The notes under the pieces are model-generated. The model was not told the DNA's origin and made no database searches. It saw nothing but the letters and a program-made list of their open reading frames with translations. Made by a program: the position numbers and the translations under genes. This document shows positions 35,054 to 44,868 of a stretch of DNA of 64,000 nucleotides, one piece after another; the first letter of the stretch is position 1, and every line of letters starts with the position of its first letter. Source of the stretch: Saprospiraceae bacterium (GTDB lineage: Bacteria > Bacteroidota > Bacteroidia > Chitinophagales > Saprospiraceae). The DNA lies in the NCBI GenBank assembly GCA_029262995.1, contig JAJCYH010000024.1:62001-126000 (forward strand), given 5' to 3'.

Positions 35054-37510
35054 TTATTTGACTAACCTAGTTGTAGGATGGGCGTTATACCAAGCAAACC
35101 AGAATATATTATGGGAAGGAATTCTATATAATTTATGACCTGACTCAGAAATCAAAAAATCTTCATTAACATTCCATTGATCAGCAGTGCTATCTTTTAA
35201 AATACCTTTTTTATAATCTGTAAATTTTACATTTTCAGAATGGTAAACTCTCGCAGCACCAGATTTATCTGAAATTATAACAATGGACTGACCACCTATT
35301 ATATCTGTATGCCATTTTTTTCTTTTTAAATACTTAATAGATATTGCCAAAGGGTCATCTTTGTAATTATTTGATCTTATCACAAGGACTTCATCTTTAT
35401 TATTAAGACGATCGTCAAGAGCAATAACAGGAAACATTAACTCATCGGTTTCGAAATATTCTTTATACGCAACTCCTTCTCTATAGTCTCTACTGTAACC
35501 TGTCTTGATAGAAAGAACTTTAGTTTGTGGGTGTAGTTTATTCCAATCTTTCCAATTGGTTGTTACGACAGGGTAAGTTTTCAATCTTATACCTTTTCCA
35601 ACTAAATCTCCGATTACGGGTTGACCATCTATAGTACTCCATAGTGATTGTGACGATTGGTCATACATGAGTTTGTTGGATTTATACAAAAAACCACTTG
35701 TTCCTAAATCATAAAAGGTTTCATTATAGGTCATGTCATAGGCAATCACTGTACCGCATAGAGTACAATAAACACCAGCAATTTTGTCATCTCCGAAATT
35801 ATCTGTAAAGAACTCATGCCAAGCCAGTATTCGTTTCGGATACGCTTTGGCCTGGCCATTAATGTAGAATCCAAATATTACATCTTCGTCATTTAAGTAA
35901 TCGGCATCGTTAGCTTCAATCATTTCGGGATTCCTTAATGGAGGAATACCATCTTGTCGGACACCGCCCCAAATGACTTCATCAAGGCTTATTAGTGTAT
36001 TGTTTTTTTGATTAGCAAAATATTTTTCGAATTTAGGATCTATATGTTTGTATAGTTCTGATTTAAATTTGAAATAATAATCTTCCTGGGGCAAATCTTT
36101 TTTCCATAGCCATTCTATCCATTCATAGTATGAAATCAATTGCGTTTCATTGTATTTTGAGTTGAGATTGTAGCTTATTGCTTCAACTAATTTATTATCA
36201 GGACTGAGCCTAAGTAGTTCTATTAATGGTGGTGCAAATCCATCTTCCCATTGACTGATTAACTTATTGAGATGTTGTAGTTTAATTTCACTAGTCTCAT
36301 AAAGGAGGGAAACCAGAAGGTTTAGTTTATGTTCATTGGTTAATTCTGATGCTATTGTATTATCACTTAAACTTTCTTGATTACTTTCTTTTGTATAGTT
36401 ATTTCCATAATCAAAAGGCAATTGGTTAGCAACTTTTTGTGTAGCCCAGTAGCCATATTCTTTCACTTCTTTCGTATTTAGAACATTACCATATTTATTA
36501 AGGATGATAAATGGTGAAATTTTATAAAGCTGAGAAACTTCATAATTTGATATAGCTTTCTTTTCTCGTGCACTGGTACTAAACCTTTGACTCTCTAGCC
36601 CCCCAGGTCTTACGCCTGTGCTGCTGAAGGAAATTGATTTCGTGTTTTCATTGTATACTTCTAAAAACTCATCAAAATATAAATTGTAATTACCGTTTGG
36701 TAATGGTCCTTTTAATGCATCTGCTCTTACAAATGGGTTTAGATATGTAAAGATTCCATTATTGTATTTTTTCATTTCAACATTAAATCCTGCTTCTTCT
36801 AAATTATTGTCAATTAACGTCTTGAAAAAATATTTTGAACTATTGACGTAAGCTTCATTTCTATTTTCTGTAATATTGTTAATAGATGATTCGTCAACAA
36901 TGTCAATGAAAAATGCTTTTCCAAGATATTCAGAAGAACCGTCTTCAGATAATTTAAAATTGCTGAGTAGGTAGTTTACTTCATATCCAAGATGTGGATT
37001 ATGGATTTTTATCAGGTCTAAAGCAGTAACTTTTAAGCCGCCATTCCTCTCTTCAAATCGAAGCACTTCAGGATTAATGATTGTACAGTTTTTAGCTATT
37101 TTGTCAGCCCCTATAAATGTTTTCTTGAATTTATTAAATTGCTTTTTCCACTTTTTACTTTTTTTAGCGGTTATTACTAATTCCGATAATTCTATATTAT
37201 TTGGAACCATTGTAATGAAATTTCCTTCCGTATAATTTCTATAGGATAAGTAATTAAGAATTTTAGTATTAAAGGAGAGGTGCGAAATAATTATGTCTTC
37301 AGAAATAGCACTGGGAATAGTTATAGAAACATTTCCACTTATATCAGATATTGCACCAAAAGAAGTGTTTTCAAGAAACACATGTGCATCAGGAATCGGA
37401 TTGTTGCTTTGCTCATCTATCAGCTTGATAGAAAAATCAAGAGTCTGACTATGAACTTCAGATTGGTAGAGGAAACCTATAGTAAGTAAAAATGCAATAA
37501 TGATTTTCAT
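35054..37510 (-). CDS. DUF3179 protein with N-terminal carboxypeptidase-regulatory-like domain
   Basis: The protein has 818 residues. A signal peptide is followed by a CarboxypepD_reg-like beta-sandwich (about 24-110: LIDEQSNNPIPDAHVFLENT, GAISDISGNVSITIPS), often seen at the N-terminus of Bacteroidota surface proteins. The middle (110-500) is unassigned. The C-terminal region (about 520-818) is DUF3179: NGQAKAYPKRILAWHEFF, GVYCTLCGTVIAYDMTYN, LWSTIDGQPVIGDLVGKG, PQTKVLS. The paired Cys in VYCTLCGTV is conserved and could bind metal. DUF3179 biochemistry is not established. Fusion to a regulatory-like domain is less common than stand-alone DUF3179. Confidence 0.8.
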   Translation of the reverse strand: MKIIIAFLLTIGFLYQSEVHSQTLDFSIKLIDEQSNNPIPDAHVFLENTSFGAISDISGNVSITIPSAISEDIIISHLSFNTKILNYLSYRNYTEGNFITMVPNNIELSELVITAKKSKKWKKQFNKFKKTFIGADKIAKNCTIINPEVLRFEERNGGLKVTALDLIKIHNPHLGYEVNYLLSNFKLSEDGSSEYLGKAFFIDIVDESSINNITENRNEAYVNSSKYFFKTLIDNNLEEAGFNVEMKKYNNGIFTYLNPFVRADALKGPLPNGNYNLYFDEFLEVYNENTKSISFSSTGVRPGGLESQRFSTSAREKKAISNYEVSQLYKISPFIILNKYGNVLNTKEVKEYGYWATQKVANQLPFDYGNNYTKESNQESLSDNTIASELTNEHKLNLLVSLLYETSEIKLQHLNKLISQWEDGFAPPLIELLRLSPDNKLVEAISYNLNSKYNETQLISYYEWIEWLWKKDLPQEDYYFKFKSELYKHIDPKFEKYFANQKNNTLISLDEVIWGGVRQDGIPPLRNPEMIEANDADYLNDEDVIFGFYINGQAKAYPKRILAWHEFFTDNFGDDKIAGVYCTLCGTVIAYDMTYNETFYDLGTSGFLYKSNKLMYDQSSQSLWSTIDGQPVIGDLVGKGIRLKTYPVVTTNWKDWNKLHPQTKVLSIKTGYSRDYREGVAYKEYFETDELMFPVIALDDRLNNKDEVLVIRSNNYKDDPLAISIKYLKRKKWHTDIIGGQSIVIISDKSGAARVYHSENVKFTDYKKGILKDSTADQWNVNEDFLISESGHKLYRIPSHNIFWFAWYNAHPTTRLVK

Positions 37511-37550
37511 AACTATAGTCTTAGTTTTAATTTGACTCTTAAAATAGGCA

Positions 37551-37685
37551 TTATTTTAAGATGGTTTTGACTTGTTGTTTTATTTCTAAGTTAATTAATT
37601 CTTCAATTGTAGTAAATGTCGCCTCGCAGTTTTACTCTTTGGCTTTTAATTCGACATAATTAATATGATTGTTATTTTGGTCCAT
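37551..37685 (-). pseudogene. VOC-family N-terminal remnant
   Basis: ATG at 37685 starts DQNNNHINYVELKAKE, a typical opening of small VOC/glyoxalase proteins, and stops after 17 codons at TAG-equivalent TAA. The frame continues as TTIEELINLEIKQQVKTILK to TAA at 37551, which does not match the expected VOC continuation. It is a dead fragment, possibly fused to another. Confidence 0.4.
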
Positions 37686-37719
37686 GTTTTTATAGTCTTT
37701 AAATGAAGATCAATACTGC

Positions 37720-38238
37720 TTATTCTTTACAGACAAAAGCAGACTTAAAATGATATAATTGTTTCTTGTTGTTACAAATTGTTACCTGATATACTCTGTT
37801 ATATTCTTCTTCACTCATTGATAATGATTTATTTTCTTCACCTGTTAACAATCCAGTCAAAACTGCTGTTGTGTTACTGTGACCGACTACGAGCACGTTT
37901 TTATGTTCAGACAAAAGCATAAGAGCAAATTCATCCAATTCATTAGGATCATAGATTTTAATATCCATACCTTTAGAAAGTGCCGTTGGTTCTGCCGTTT
38001 GTAAGGTTCTCAGATAGTCAGTGCTATAGACAACATCCAAGTTGATTTGACTTAAATAATTGGCAATATATTCTGCTCGTTCAAAACCACATAAAGTTAG
38101 TTCAGGATCTCTTGGATTTTCATCCGAAATTTGTTTTTCTGCATGTCTAATGAGATATATAGTATAGCAATCTTGTGATGATAATGGCATTGTTATTCCC
38201 ACAAGCAATGCTGGAAGGATCCAATTAAAATAGGTCAT
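37720..38238 (-). CDS. exported histidine phosphatase (phosphoglycerate mutase superfamily)
   Basis: The protein has 172 residues. A signal peptide of about 21 residues precedes YLIRHAEKQ with the catalytic RHAEK at 31-35. YSTDYLRTLQTAEPTA supplies the conserved Arg, and VLVVGHSNTT the second catalytic His120. This is a branch-2-like, SixA-sized histidine phosphatase. Export suggests a periplasmic phosphomonoesterase; the substrate is unknown. The gene is intact. Confidence 0.85.
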   Translation of the reverse strand: MTYFNWILPALLVGITMPLSSQDCYTIYLIRHAEKQISDENPRDPELTLCGFERAEYIANYLSQINLDVVYSTDYLRTLQTAEPTALSKGMDIKIYDPNELDEFALMLLSEHKNVLVVGHSNTTAVLTGLLTGEENKSLSMSEEEYNRVYQVTICNNKKQLYHFKSAFVCKE

Positions 38239-38596
38239 AGTTAAGTTATTCTTTAGTTTTCAATTTGACTTTTGCTAAATCAAGATTATTTTTTATAGAA
38301 ATTGATATCGTTGCCATTGAGCAAAATAAACAAAGGGAATTAGGCGCAAAATACCAGCAAAAGATAGAATATTTAATTAATTATCTCCCATTCTTTGTTT
38401 TATCAAGGTGACTGATTATTCATCTCTGTCAGGATTATCTAAATTCTATACATAAGAAAAAATTTATTTATATAAGGAATTGAAGCATTTGAATTTTAGT
38501 ATCAATTAAATTATAGATAAATTCATTTTTAGTAGATGCCGAAAATAATATCGCTTTTTTGTACTTTCATCCAACTAACTACTTAAAACATTAACT
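38239..38596. other. 358-bp intergenic region
   Basis: Divergent spacer between the phosphatase and the SRPBCC gene, so it should hold promoters for both; no consensus -7 element was convincing. On the plus strand about 38298-38410 reads DIVAIEQNKQRELGAKYQQK and LINYLPFFVLSR without a start, a possible small gene remnant. AT-rich elsewhere. Confidence 0.25.
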
Positions 38597-39205
38597 ATGA
38601 AAATCTTAAAGTTTTTACTCTATCTAATAATAGGACTTGTATTGTTGTTTTTTGCCATGGGGATTATAAAGCCTTCAATCACTTACGGTCATGAAATTAC
38701 TGTAGATAAATCTGCGAAAGAAACTTGGGCAGTTGTTCAGGATGAATCCAAATATGACCAATGGTTAGAAGGGTTCAAAAGTATTGAATTGATTAGTGGA
38801 GAGAAAGGAGAAGTTGGCAGTAAATATAAAGTTATTGTAGTCCCAGGAGAAGGACAGCCTGACTTTGAAATGATAGAAACCATAGCTTCAATCAAGGAAT
38901 TCGATCACATTCAGTTAAGTTTTGATAGTGAGGAGATGGAATTTGAACAGACAATTACACACACGGAGGCTGACGGAAAAACAAAAGTAAAAACGAAATC
39001 TATAGCTACAGGCAAGGGTATTTTTATGCGTTCAATGTTTGCGATAATGGAGACTTTCTTTGGCACATTTCAAGCTCAAGAAGAGAAAAATATCGAAGCT
39101 TTAAAAAGAGTTATCGAAGAAAATACAACAGATTATTATCCAGAACCTATAGTTGAAGAAGAGGAAGCAATCGAACTCATGGAAGTTGAGGGGGGATCTG
39201 ATTAA
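38597..39205 (+). CDS. SRPBCC-family protein with N-terminal membrane anchor
   Basis: The protein has 202 residues. One hydrophobic segment (5-24) anchors it. The soluble part (35-165) follows the START/SRPBCC lipid-binding fold: SAKETWAVVQDESKYDQWLE (typical beta1-alpha-beta entry) and FEMIETIASIKEFDHIQLSF. The tail (170-202) is acidic (EEEEAIELMEVEGG). It probably binds a hydrophobic ligand at the membrane. The ligand is unknown. A 9-bp inverted repeat follows at 39227-39263. Confidence 0.75.
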   Translation: MKILKFLLYLIIGLVLLFFAMGIIKPSITYGHEITVDKSAKETWAVVQDESKYDQWLEGFKSIELISGEKGEVGSKYKVIVVPGEGQPDFEMIETIASIKEFDHIQLSFDSEEMEFEQTITHTEADGKTKVKTKSIATGKGIFMRSMFAIMETFFGTFQAQEEKNIEALKRVIEENTTDYYPEPIVEEEEAIELMEVEGGSD

Positions 39206-39226
39206 GCTTTAAGCGATACTTATACT

Positions 39227-39263
39227 AAATGGTAAAGTAATTAGGAGTGCTACCTTACCATTT
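39227..39263. repeat. inverted repeat downstream of the SRPBCC gene
   Basis: AAATGGTAA (39227-39235) pairs with TTACCATTT (39255-39263) across a 19-base loop. There is no T-run after it, so it is a weak terminator candidate at best. Confidence 0.25.
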
Positions 39264-39439
39264 GACATTTGCATAAGGTAAGAAATTTAAGTCAAATTAG
39301 TATCTGCAATTTTTAGAACGCTGTTCATTGTGCCGCGATATTAGGAATTTTTAAACCAATTGGAAATAAGTAATTTTAGTTACAAGAATAATCATTCCAG
39401 AATAGGTAATTACACTGCGAAAGAATGATTAGAACAGTA

Positions 39440-39652
39440 TCAGTGCTTATCTGATTTGTCATTTTTATTCCTTATTTTCTTAATAATTTCGAAGAAGAAT
39501 GTTAGAAATATTCCCATGAATATTGATTGGCGAATCAAAATAGGCCATTCTGTTTTTACATTTGTTATTGCATCAAGGATCACAGAAATTAATCCGTAAA
39601 GAATGACCATAACGATTATTTCAGATAATAAATGCTTTGTTTGCAATTTCAT
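39440..39652 (-). CDS. small two-TM membrane protein
   Basis: The 70-residue protein has two hydrophobic segments (about 10-27 and 39-57) and a basic C-terminus (KKIRNKNDKSDKH). There is a clean ATG and no competing frame. No family is recognised. Confidence 0.5.
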   Translation of the reverse strand: MKLQTKHLLSEIIVMVILYGLISVILDAITNVKTEWPILIRQSIFMGIFLTFFFEIIKKIRNKNDKSDKH

Positions 39653-39830
39653 TTAATTCGATCGATTTCAAAGTTACGTATTAACATTACTAATGCTTTT
39701 AGAAGACATTTTATATTTTTAAAGCTTGAAGAAAGTTATTTTTTGCGTGACGACATATATATATAAACTTGATGCTATTCATTTTGTATTTCGCATTGAG
39801 AATATCATAAATTGACGATATCTTCACAAG

Positions 39831-41486
39831 ATGAACAAACTTCCATTATTATTTCTGATAACAATTATAATTAACCTAAAAGCACAACCTACGGTGGGTG
39901 TTCTTACAGTAAATGAAGAGGTGTCTGAAGGCTATATTTTCTTTTCTCCATTTTCAGGTACAAAGGCATATTTAATTGATAATTGTGGTAGACTCATCAA
40001 TGAATGGGAAAGGGGTACAAATCCAGGACTATCTGCTTATTTTTTGGAAAGCGGGTTAATGTTACGGACTTATAAGCTTAGCCCAATTGGACCCTTTACT
40101 TCTGCGAGCAATTCTGGAGGTATCGAACTTGTAGATTGGGATAATAATGTTATTTGGAATTATGATATAAACACTTCTGAGCAACTATCTCATCATGATG
40201 CAGTAATAATGCCTAATGGAAATATTTTAATCTTAGTTTGGAAATTAACTTATCGGGAAGAGTTGATTAAATTAGGTAGGAATCCTGAAGAAATATCTTC
40301 TCAAAACTATATGTGGTCAGAAAAAATTCTTGAACTTGAACCAATTGGTACTGATTCAGCAAATATTGTTTGGCAATGGCATATAAATGATCATTACATT
40401 CAGGATTTTGATGATACTAAACAAACATTTGGTATTGTCTCTGAGCATCCTGAGTTGTTTGATATTAATCAAGCGAAGTTAAATAGTGGTAATTCAAATG
40501 CTACGCGTGACTGGAATCATTTTAATGCTATAGATTACAATGAAGATTTGGATCAAATTCTAATTTCGGTTAGAAATTCAGATGAAATATGGATTCTTGA
40601 TCATAGTACTACAATTCAGGAGGCTGCAACACATCAAGGCGGCAGGTATGGAAAGGGAGGAGATATACTATACCGTTGGGGTAATGCTTCAGCTTATAAG
40701 TCTGCACCAATAGAGAGTCAAAAGCTATGGGGACAACATGGTGTTCATTGGATTGATGATGGGTTAGAGGATTCTGGGAGTATACTTATTTATAACAATG
40801 GTAATGGTAAGCCAGGAAATGATTTTTCTCAAATACAAATATTAATCCCGCCACAAGATAGTATTGGGTTTTATTCGCTTTACGCAAATGAACCCTTTGG
40901 TCCAGAAGAAGCATTTTCTATTTATGGAGACAGGCAAAGTGAAACATTTTATAGTGCATATTTGTCTAATGCGCAAAGATTAACCAATGGGAATACACTA
41001 ATAAATGCGGGTTCTCCAGGTAGAATATTTGAAGTGACTCCTGCAAGAAAAATTGTTTGGGAATATGAGATTCCTCTATTCGGAGACTTTCCTGCTACAC
41101 AAGGTCAAGTAGTAAACAACAATGGTAACTTCCGAGCTTACAAATACCCTCCTAGTTATTCTGGTTTTGAAGGAAAGGATCTAAGTCCTGGGGATAATAT
41201 TGAATTGAGTGCTTTACCTTGTCCGCTGACAACAAACATTGATGAAGATTTTTTACTTGATCAATCCTTAAAGGTTATCAATATTAATAATGACCTCAAA
41301 ATTGAAGGAAATATAGAAAATGTGAGGATGGTCAGCCTGTATGATTTACAAGGAAGATTAGTCAAGAACTTTAGAAATATAAGTGATAGACTTGTATTAG
41401 ATGCATCCATTTATTCGGGTTTATATGTTGTTGTCATTTCATCCAATAGCGGTCAGATATATGCGTCTAAAATAGTTGTGAATTAA
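39831..41486 (+). CDS. T9SS-sorted aryl-sulfate sulfotransferase-like protein
   Basis: The protein has 551 residues. A signal peptide (to about 18) is followed by the arylsulfotransferase (ASST, PF05935-like) propeller: GTKAYLIDNCGRLINEWE, GLSAYFLESGLMLRTYKL, LSHHDAVIMPNGNILILVW (HHD at 121-123) and DWNHFNAIDYNEDLDQILIS, with the histidine positions expected for sulfuryl transfer. The last about 75 residues are a T9SS type A domain. The enzyme would move sulfate between phenolic compounds outside the cell. The plus orientation and its own promoter region are unlike its neighbours. Confidence 0.83.
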   Translation: MNKLPLLFLITIIINLKAQPTVGVLTVNEEVSEGYIFFSPFSGTKAYLIDNCGRLINEWERGTNPGLSAYFLESGLMLRTYKLSPIGPFTSASNSGGIELVDWDNNVIWNYDINTSEQLSHHDAVIMPNGNILILVWKLTYREELIKLGRNPEEISSQNYMWSEKILELEPIGTDSANIVWQWHINDHYIQDFDDTKQTFGIVSEHPELFDINQAKLNSGNSNATRDWNHFNAIDYNEDLDQILISVRNSDEIWILDHSTTIQEAATHQGGRYGKGGDILYRWGNASAYKSAPIESQKLWGQHGVHWIDDGLEDSGSILIYNNGNGKPGNDFSQIQILIPPQDSIGFYSLYANEPFGPEEAFSIYGDRQSETFYSAYLSNAQRLTNGNTLINAGSPGRIFEVTPARKIVWEYEIPLFGDFPATQGQVVNNNGNFRAYKYPPSYSGFEGKDLSPGDNIELSALPCPLTTNIDEDFLLDQSLKVININNDLKIEGNIENVRMVSLYDLQGRLVKNFRNISDRLVLDASIYSGLYVVVISSNSGQIYASKIVVN

Positions 41487-41533
41487 TCTAATAATCATTA
41501 GAATTGGAATATTAAAGAAATGCACAGAATGCA

Positions 41534-42373
41534 TCACCTTTTGTTATTGACCTTCCTTGTGATACGATAGTGAAGGAAAGTAATTTCAAAAAATAATAAA
41601 CCATATTGATTAAGTTCAATATTGGTTTCTTTACAGTCAGAGTCTAATTTGAAGTCTTTTATTTTTTTTCCATCGATTTCATAAACTATAATATTACACG
41701 ATTTATATCTATAGTTATGAAATTTTAATATTGTATGTCCATTGGCAGGGTTGGGGTAAATTGTAAAGCTGTTTTTTGAATCTGTTAGGTCGTAGCTTGA
41801 GCTTATAGCCTCTTTCATTGCAATTAATATGGACTTCTTATCTGTAATACTTTTTTCAACAATACCCGTTAAATAAGCATTTTGATTGGATACTGCTAAA
41901 TCATGAAAGGACGCCTTGTCAGGTCTACCAAAAGTTTTATAGTTTAAAATGTTTCCACCGGTGTCAAGCGTTAATAATACTACATCTCTAGCTCCTTGAA
42001 TCATTAGGCTTTTTGATTCTGTAAGTCCTGCTAAAAAGATAATCCCATTTTCAACGCTTATCCCTCGTGCGAATTCTGTGCCACTACCTCCCCAATCTGT
42101 ATACCATAATTGGTTTAGAACTTTATCGAATGTTGAATCGAAAATTTGCCAATCATTGAAACTAAATTGTGTTGTATAGCCAGTTACATATTAATAGGTG
42201 ACATCTGATGTTATTCTCAATGCATTTTCAATATCATTGAAACTAATTAGTTGGTGGCCAAAAAGTGTTGAATCTAGAAAGCTACAATCTGATTTATTGA
42301 ATTTAGCAACAAACGAATAGCCATTATATAGGTTTGCAATTCAGGTTCCTTCCCCTAAACCAGCAGCAGTGGT
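41534..42373 (-). pseudogene. T9SS propeller protein fragment with two in-frame stops
   Basis: The nominal frame starting at 42004 is internal. Coding sequence continues upstream in the same frame: GISVENGIIFLAGLTESKS, DWQIFDSTFDKVLNQLWY, a TAA at 42191, SDCSFLDSTLFGHQLISF, and a TGA at 42341 before TTAAGLGEG. The style is an SBBP/LVIVD-like beta-propeller. The C-terminus is a T9SS domain (SFTIYPNPANGHTILKFH). Two stops of different type and the absent start mark a pseudogene of a large surface protein. Confidence 0.65.
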
Positions 42374-42446
42374 TTATATAATCGAGGTAGTTAAAGGATT
42401 TAGTTAATTGCCTGTATTAAAGTACTACACTTTTGCTACTTCTGAC

Positions 42447-43691
42447 TTACTTTAATTTCATTTGTACAGTATTAACTTTACTAAGGCTATCCACTTTTGT
42501 CCAAGCAAGAATAATATGGTTTTCATGTATTACCATTCTGGGAAATCCACTTTGTCTGGATGACGTTGATAAGGCTACTGTATTTTTATCTCCAACAATT
42601 CCTTCCTCATTTACTCTTACTATTTTGATTGCAGCATCATCATCTCCTGTTTGTTCTAACCAACTTACAATTGCCATATTTCCTGAAATCATGACTACAT
42701 CAACGCGTCCTAGGGGATTTCCATTGTCTACGAAAATGGGTTTTGAAAAATGTTCTCCACTGTTATTGGAGAAAGAAACTCTAACTTGTGGTTGACCTTC
42801 ATCCATAGTATACCATGCTACAACAACATTATTGTCTTTAGCATCTATTGCCGGTCCGTTTACTGGGCATCCAGTTATTTTCCAATTGTCTTCGAATACT
42901 GTTTGTGCTTGTGTCCATTTACCATTTACTTTTCTAACTATGGAAATATCACGGATTTCATTATCTGAACGATCACGGTAGGCAATGATTGCGCCTTGGT
43001 CAGTCATTGCAATGCTGGTCTGACAACAATCACAAATTCGATTATCAAGTTCATCTTCCTCAGTTAAATTGGCATTTTTATCAAAAATAGCAGTACGTAA
43101 GGTCATAGAACCATGGTGTCCATGACCATGAGATTTGGAAACTTCACCTTGGATTTTAGTATTTCTACCATCTAACCAAGTGACCAATATTTTTTCTAAA
43201 GAAATGGGTAACATACTTACAAAACCATGTTCTGCTGAAATACTATCTCTGTGAGGGATAAACGATTTTTGCCAGGTGTTCCCGCCGTCAAAGGATTGCG
43301 AAATATGAATATCATAATCATAGGTGCCATCGGCACTTTTTTGAAGCCAGTGCGCTGCCATATATTGATTTTCTTTTCCTGAGACCACTAGTGATGGGAA
43401 ATCCGCCCAGTTAACGAACCAATCAGAACCAGAGGCGATGGTCTTAGCTTGAGTCCATTGTTCGTTTGCCAGTTTTGAATACACTAGTGCATCAGTGGTG
43501 TCACTTAAATATTCTACCCAAGAAAGATATACATCACCTGTTTCTGAAACAAAGAGATTTGCTTCTCCACCTTCTTGACAAGGAACATTGAGTTCTTTTA
43601 ATGAACTTGTGTAGTTGTCGCTGTTTTTATCATTACATGATAAAAGCATGAGTGTTATTATATAGCTAATAATTACTATAATTGTTTTCAT
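42447..43691 (-). CDS. sialidase-fold lipoprotein with CDCC motif
   Basis: The protein has 414 residues. The lipobox MLLSC places the lipid at residue 19. Propeller strands include SWVEYLSDTTDALVYSKL, the Asp-box SFDGGNTWQ and VSFSNNSGEHFSKP. Two uncommon features stand out: a His-rich HGHGHH at 188-193 and DNRICDCCQTS at 217-225, followed by ITGCPVNGP at 272-280. They suggest bound metal or redox Cys rather than a classical sialidase. Related lipoproteins in Bacteroidota are annotated exo-alpha-sialidase by fold only. The gene is intact. Confidence 0.75.
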   Translation of the reverse strand: MKTIIVIISYIITLMLLSCNDKNSDNYTSSLKELNVPCQEGGEANLFVSETGDVYLSWVEYLSDTTDALVYSKLANEQWTQAKTIASGSDWFVNWADFPSLVVSGKENQYMAAHWLQKSADGTYDYDIHISQSFDGGNTWQKSFIPHRDSISAEHGFVSMLPISLEKILVTWLDGRNTKIQGEVSKSHGHGHHGSMTLRTAIFDKNANLTEEDELDNRICDCCQTSIAMTDQGAIIAYRDRSDNEIRDISIVRKVNGKWTQAQTVFEDNWKITGCPVNGPAIDAKDNNVVVAWYTMDEGQPQVRVSFSNNSGEHFSKPIFVDNGNPLGRVDVVMISGNMAIVSWLEQTGDDDAAIKIVRVNEEGIVGDKNTVALSTSSRQSGFPRMVIHENHIILAWTKVDSLSKVNTVQMKLK

Positions 43692-43784
43692 AGAGTATTA
43701 TTTATTAAAAGTTGAACCATAAAGCTAGGATTATATTTTCTTCATTATTAAATATCATAATATTTTGAGATTGCAGAATTAAAA

Positions 43785-44271
43785 TTAATTATTGTCAAGC
43801 TTAATATTTCCAACCCTTAAATCAGGAATCTTTACTATCTCAAATGTTGCTGAAGCAAACATTACCTTCCCGTTTTCATTTAAGACAGCCAAACCAAATT
43901 TCTCATTTAATGAGTGTTTTTTTTGCGATCAACAATATACAATAAGCTAAAATTAATTCAGTTGTCTGCCATGGTTATAGCTAGAGTAGGTTCAACTTGA
44001 GTATCTTCGATATAATATTTTTTAACAACTTGCTTCCAATTTATTATAGACTATGTAACATATTCAGATAATGGGTTAGTAGTTATACCAACTATTATTG
44101 ATTTGGCAAGTTCTATGTCAGATTTATGTCTAACAGGATGACTGAACTTATCCCATACGAATGTAAAGTCTAGTGAGTAATTATAGATGGCTCCTTTAAA
44201 ACGAAAGAATTACTAAGTTTTACGATTCTGCCTGTGTAATTATCACTTGAAACCCATTCTCCAATTTCCAT
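43785..44271 (-). pseudogene. MscS-family mechanosensitive channel remnant
   Basis: ATG at 44271 reads MEIGEWVSSDNYTGRIVKL, SNSFVLKEP; one base later the frame shifts to GAIYNYSLDFTFVWDKFSHP, VRHKSDIELAKSIIVGITTN and a TAG. It continues INWKQVVKKYYIEDTQVEPT, a TGA, INFSLLYIVDRKK, and after another shift LNEKFGLAVLNENGKV and FEIVKIPDLRVGNIKL. This follows the cytoplasmic beta and C-terminal domains of MscS-like channels. The transmembrane part is missing upstream. It is clearly dead. Confidence 0.65.
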
Positions 44272-44406
44272 CATTGATGTATATCCATTCTTTTATTGAT
44301 TTTTACCTTAAACTCTTCCTTATTTGATCATAGCTGTAGCTTAAGGTGATGTTAACGGCATTGTAATGTTTAGAGCATGGTGAATGATAATATTTGAACT
44401 ATAATT

Positions 44407-44820
44407 TTAATGCCATCTTGCATCTTTACTTTTATCAACCAGTTGTTTTAAGATTTTTATATCTATATCAGCCAGTTTATTGATATACAAACAGCCCTTT
44501 CCCCATTTGCATTTTCCTAATTTTCTGATTAATTCTTCATATGGAGTAATATCAAAAGTAAGGTAAACTGTTATTTTGCTCTTTCGAGCAGCAAAACCTA
44601 CATTGAACCATTCAAATTCTTCTTTACTTCCTTTTCGTTTGTATTTGTATTTACCGAAACCTAAAATATAATTGTCTCCCCAAATTTTAGCTTTGGTCCC
44701 TGTTGCTTTTTCCATTAAGGATAATAGCACTTTACAGTCTTCTCTTTTGGAGTGATTCTCGATGCTATCGATGTATTTTGATACGCTTTTATTAGTTTCA
44801 TTAGTTACTAATCCTGCCAT
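44407..44820 (-). CDS. DUF1801 domain protein
   Basis: The 137-residue protein includes SVSKYIDSIENHSKREDCK, LLSLMEKATGTKAKIWGDN, FGKYKYKRKGSKEEFEWF and VGFAARKSKITVYLTFDITP, matching DUF1801 (YdhG-like). The function of the family is not established. This copy is intact, unlike the one at 23604. Confidence 0.88.
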   Translation of the reverse strand: MAGLVTNETNKSVSKYIDSIENHSKREDCKVLLSLMEKATGTKAKIWGDNYILGFGKYKYKRKGSKEEFEWFNVGFAARKSKITVYLTFDITPYEELIRKLGKCKWGKGCLYINKLADIDIKILKQLVDKSKDARWH

Positions 44821-44868
44821 AATCTTATTCCAAACTTTTATTTATGTAATCTAATTACTGTCCATATA

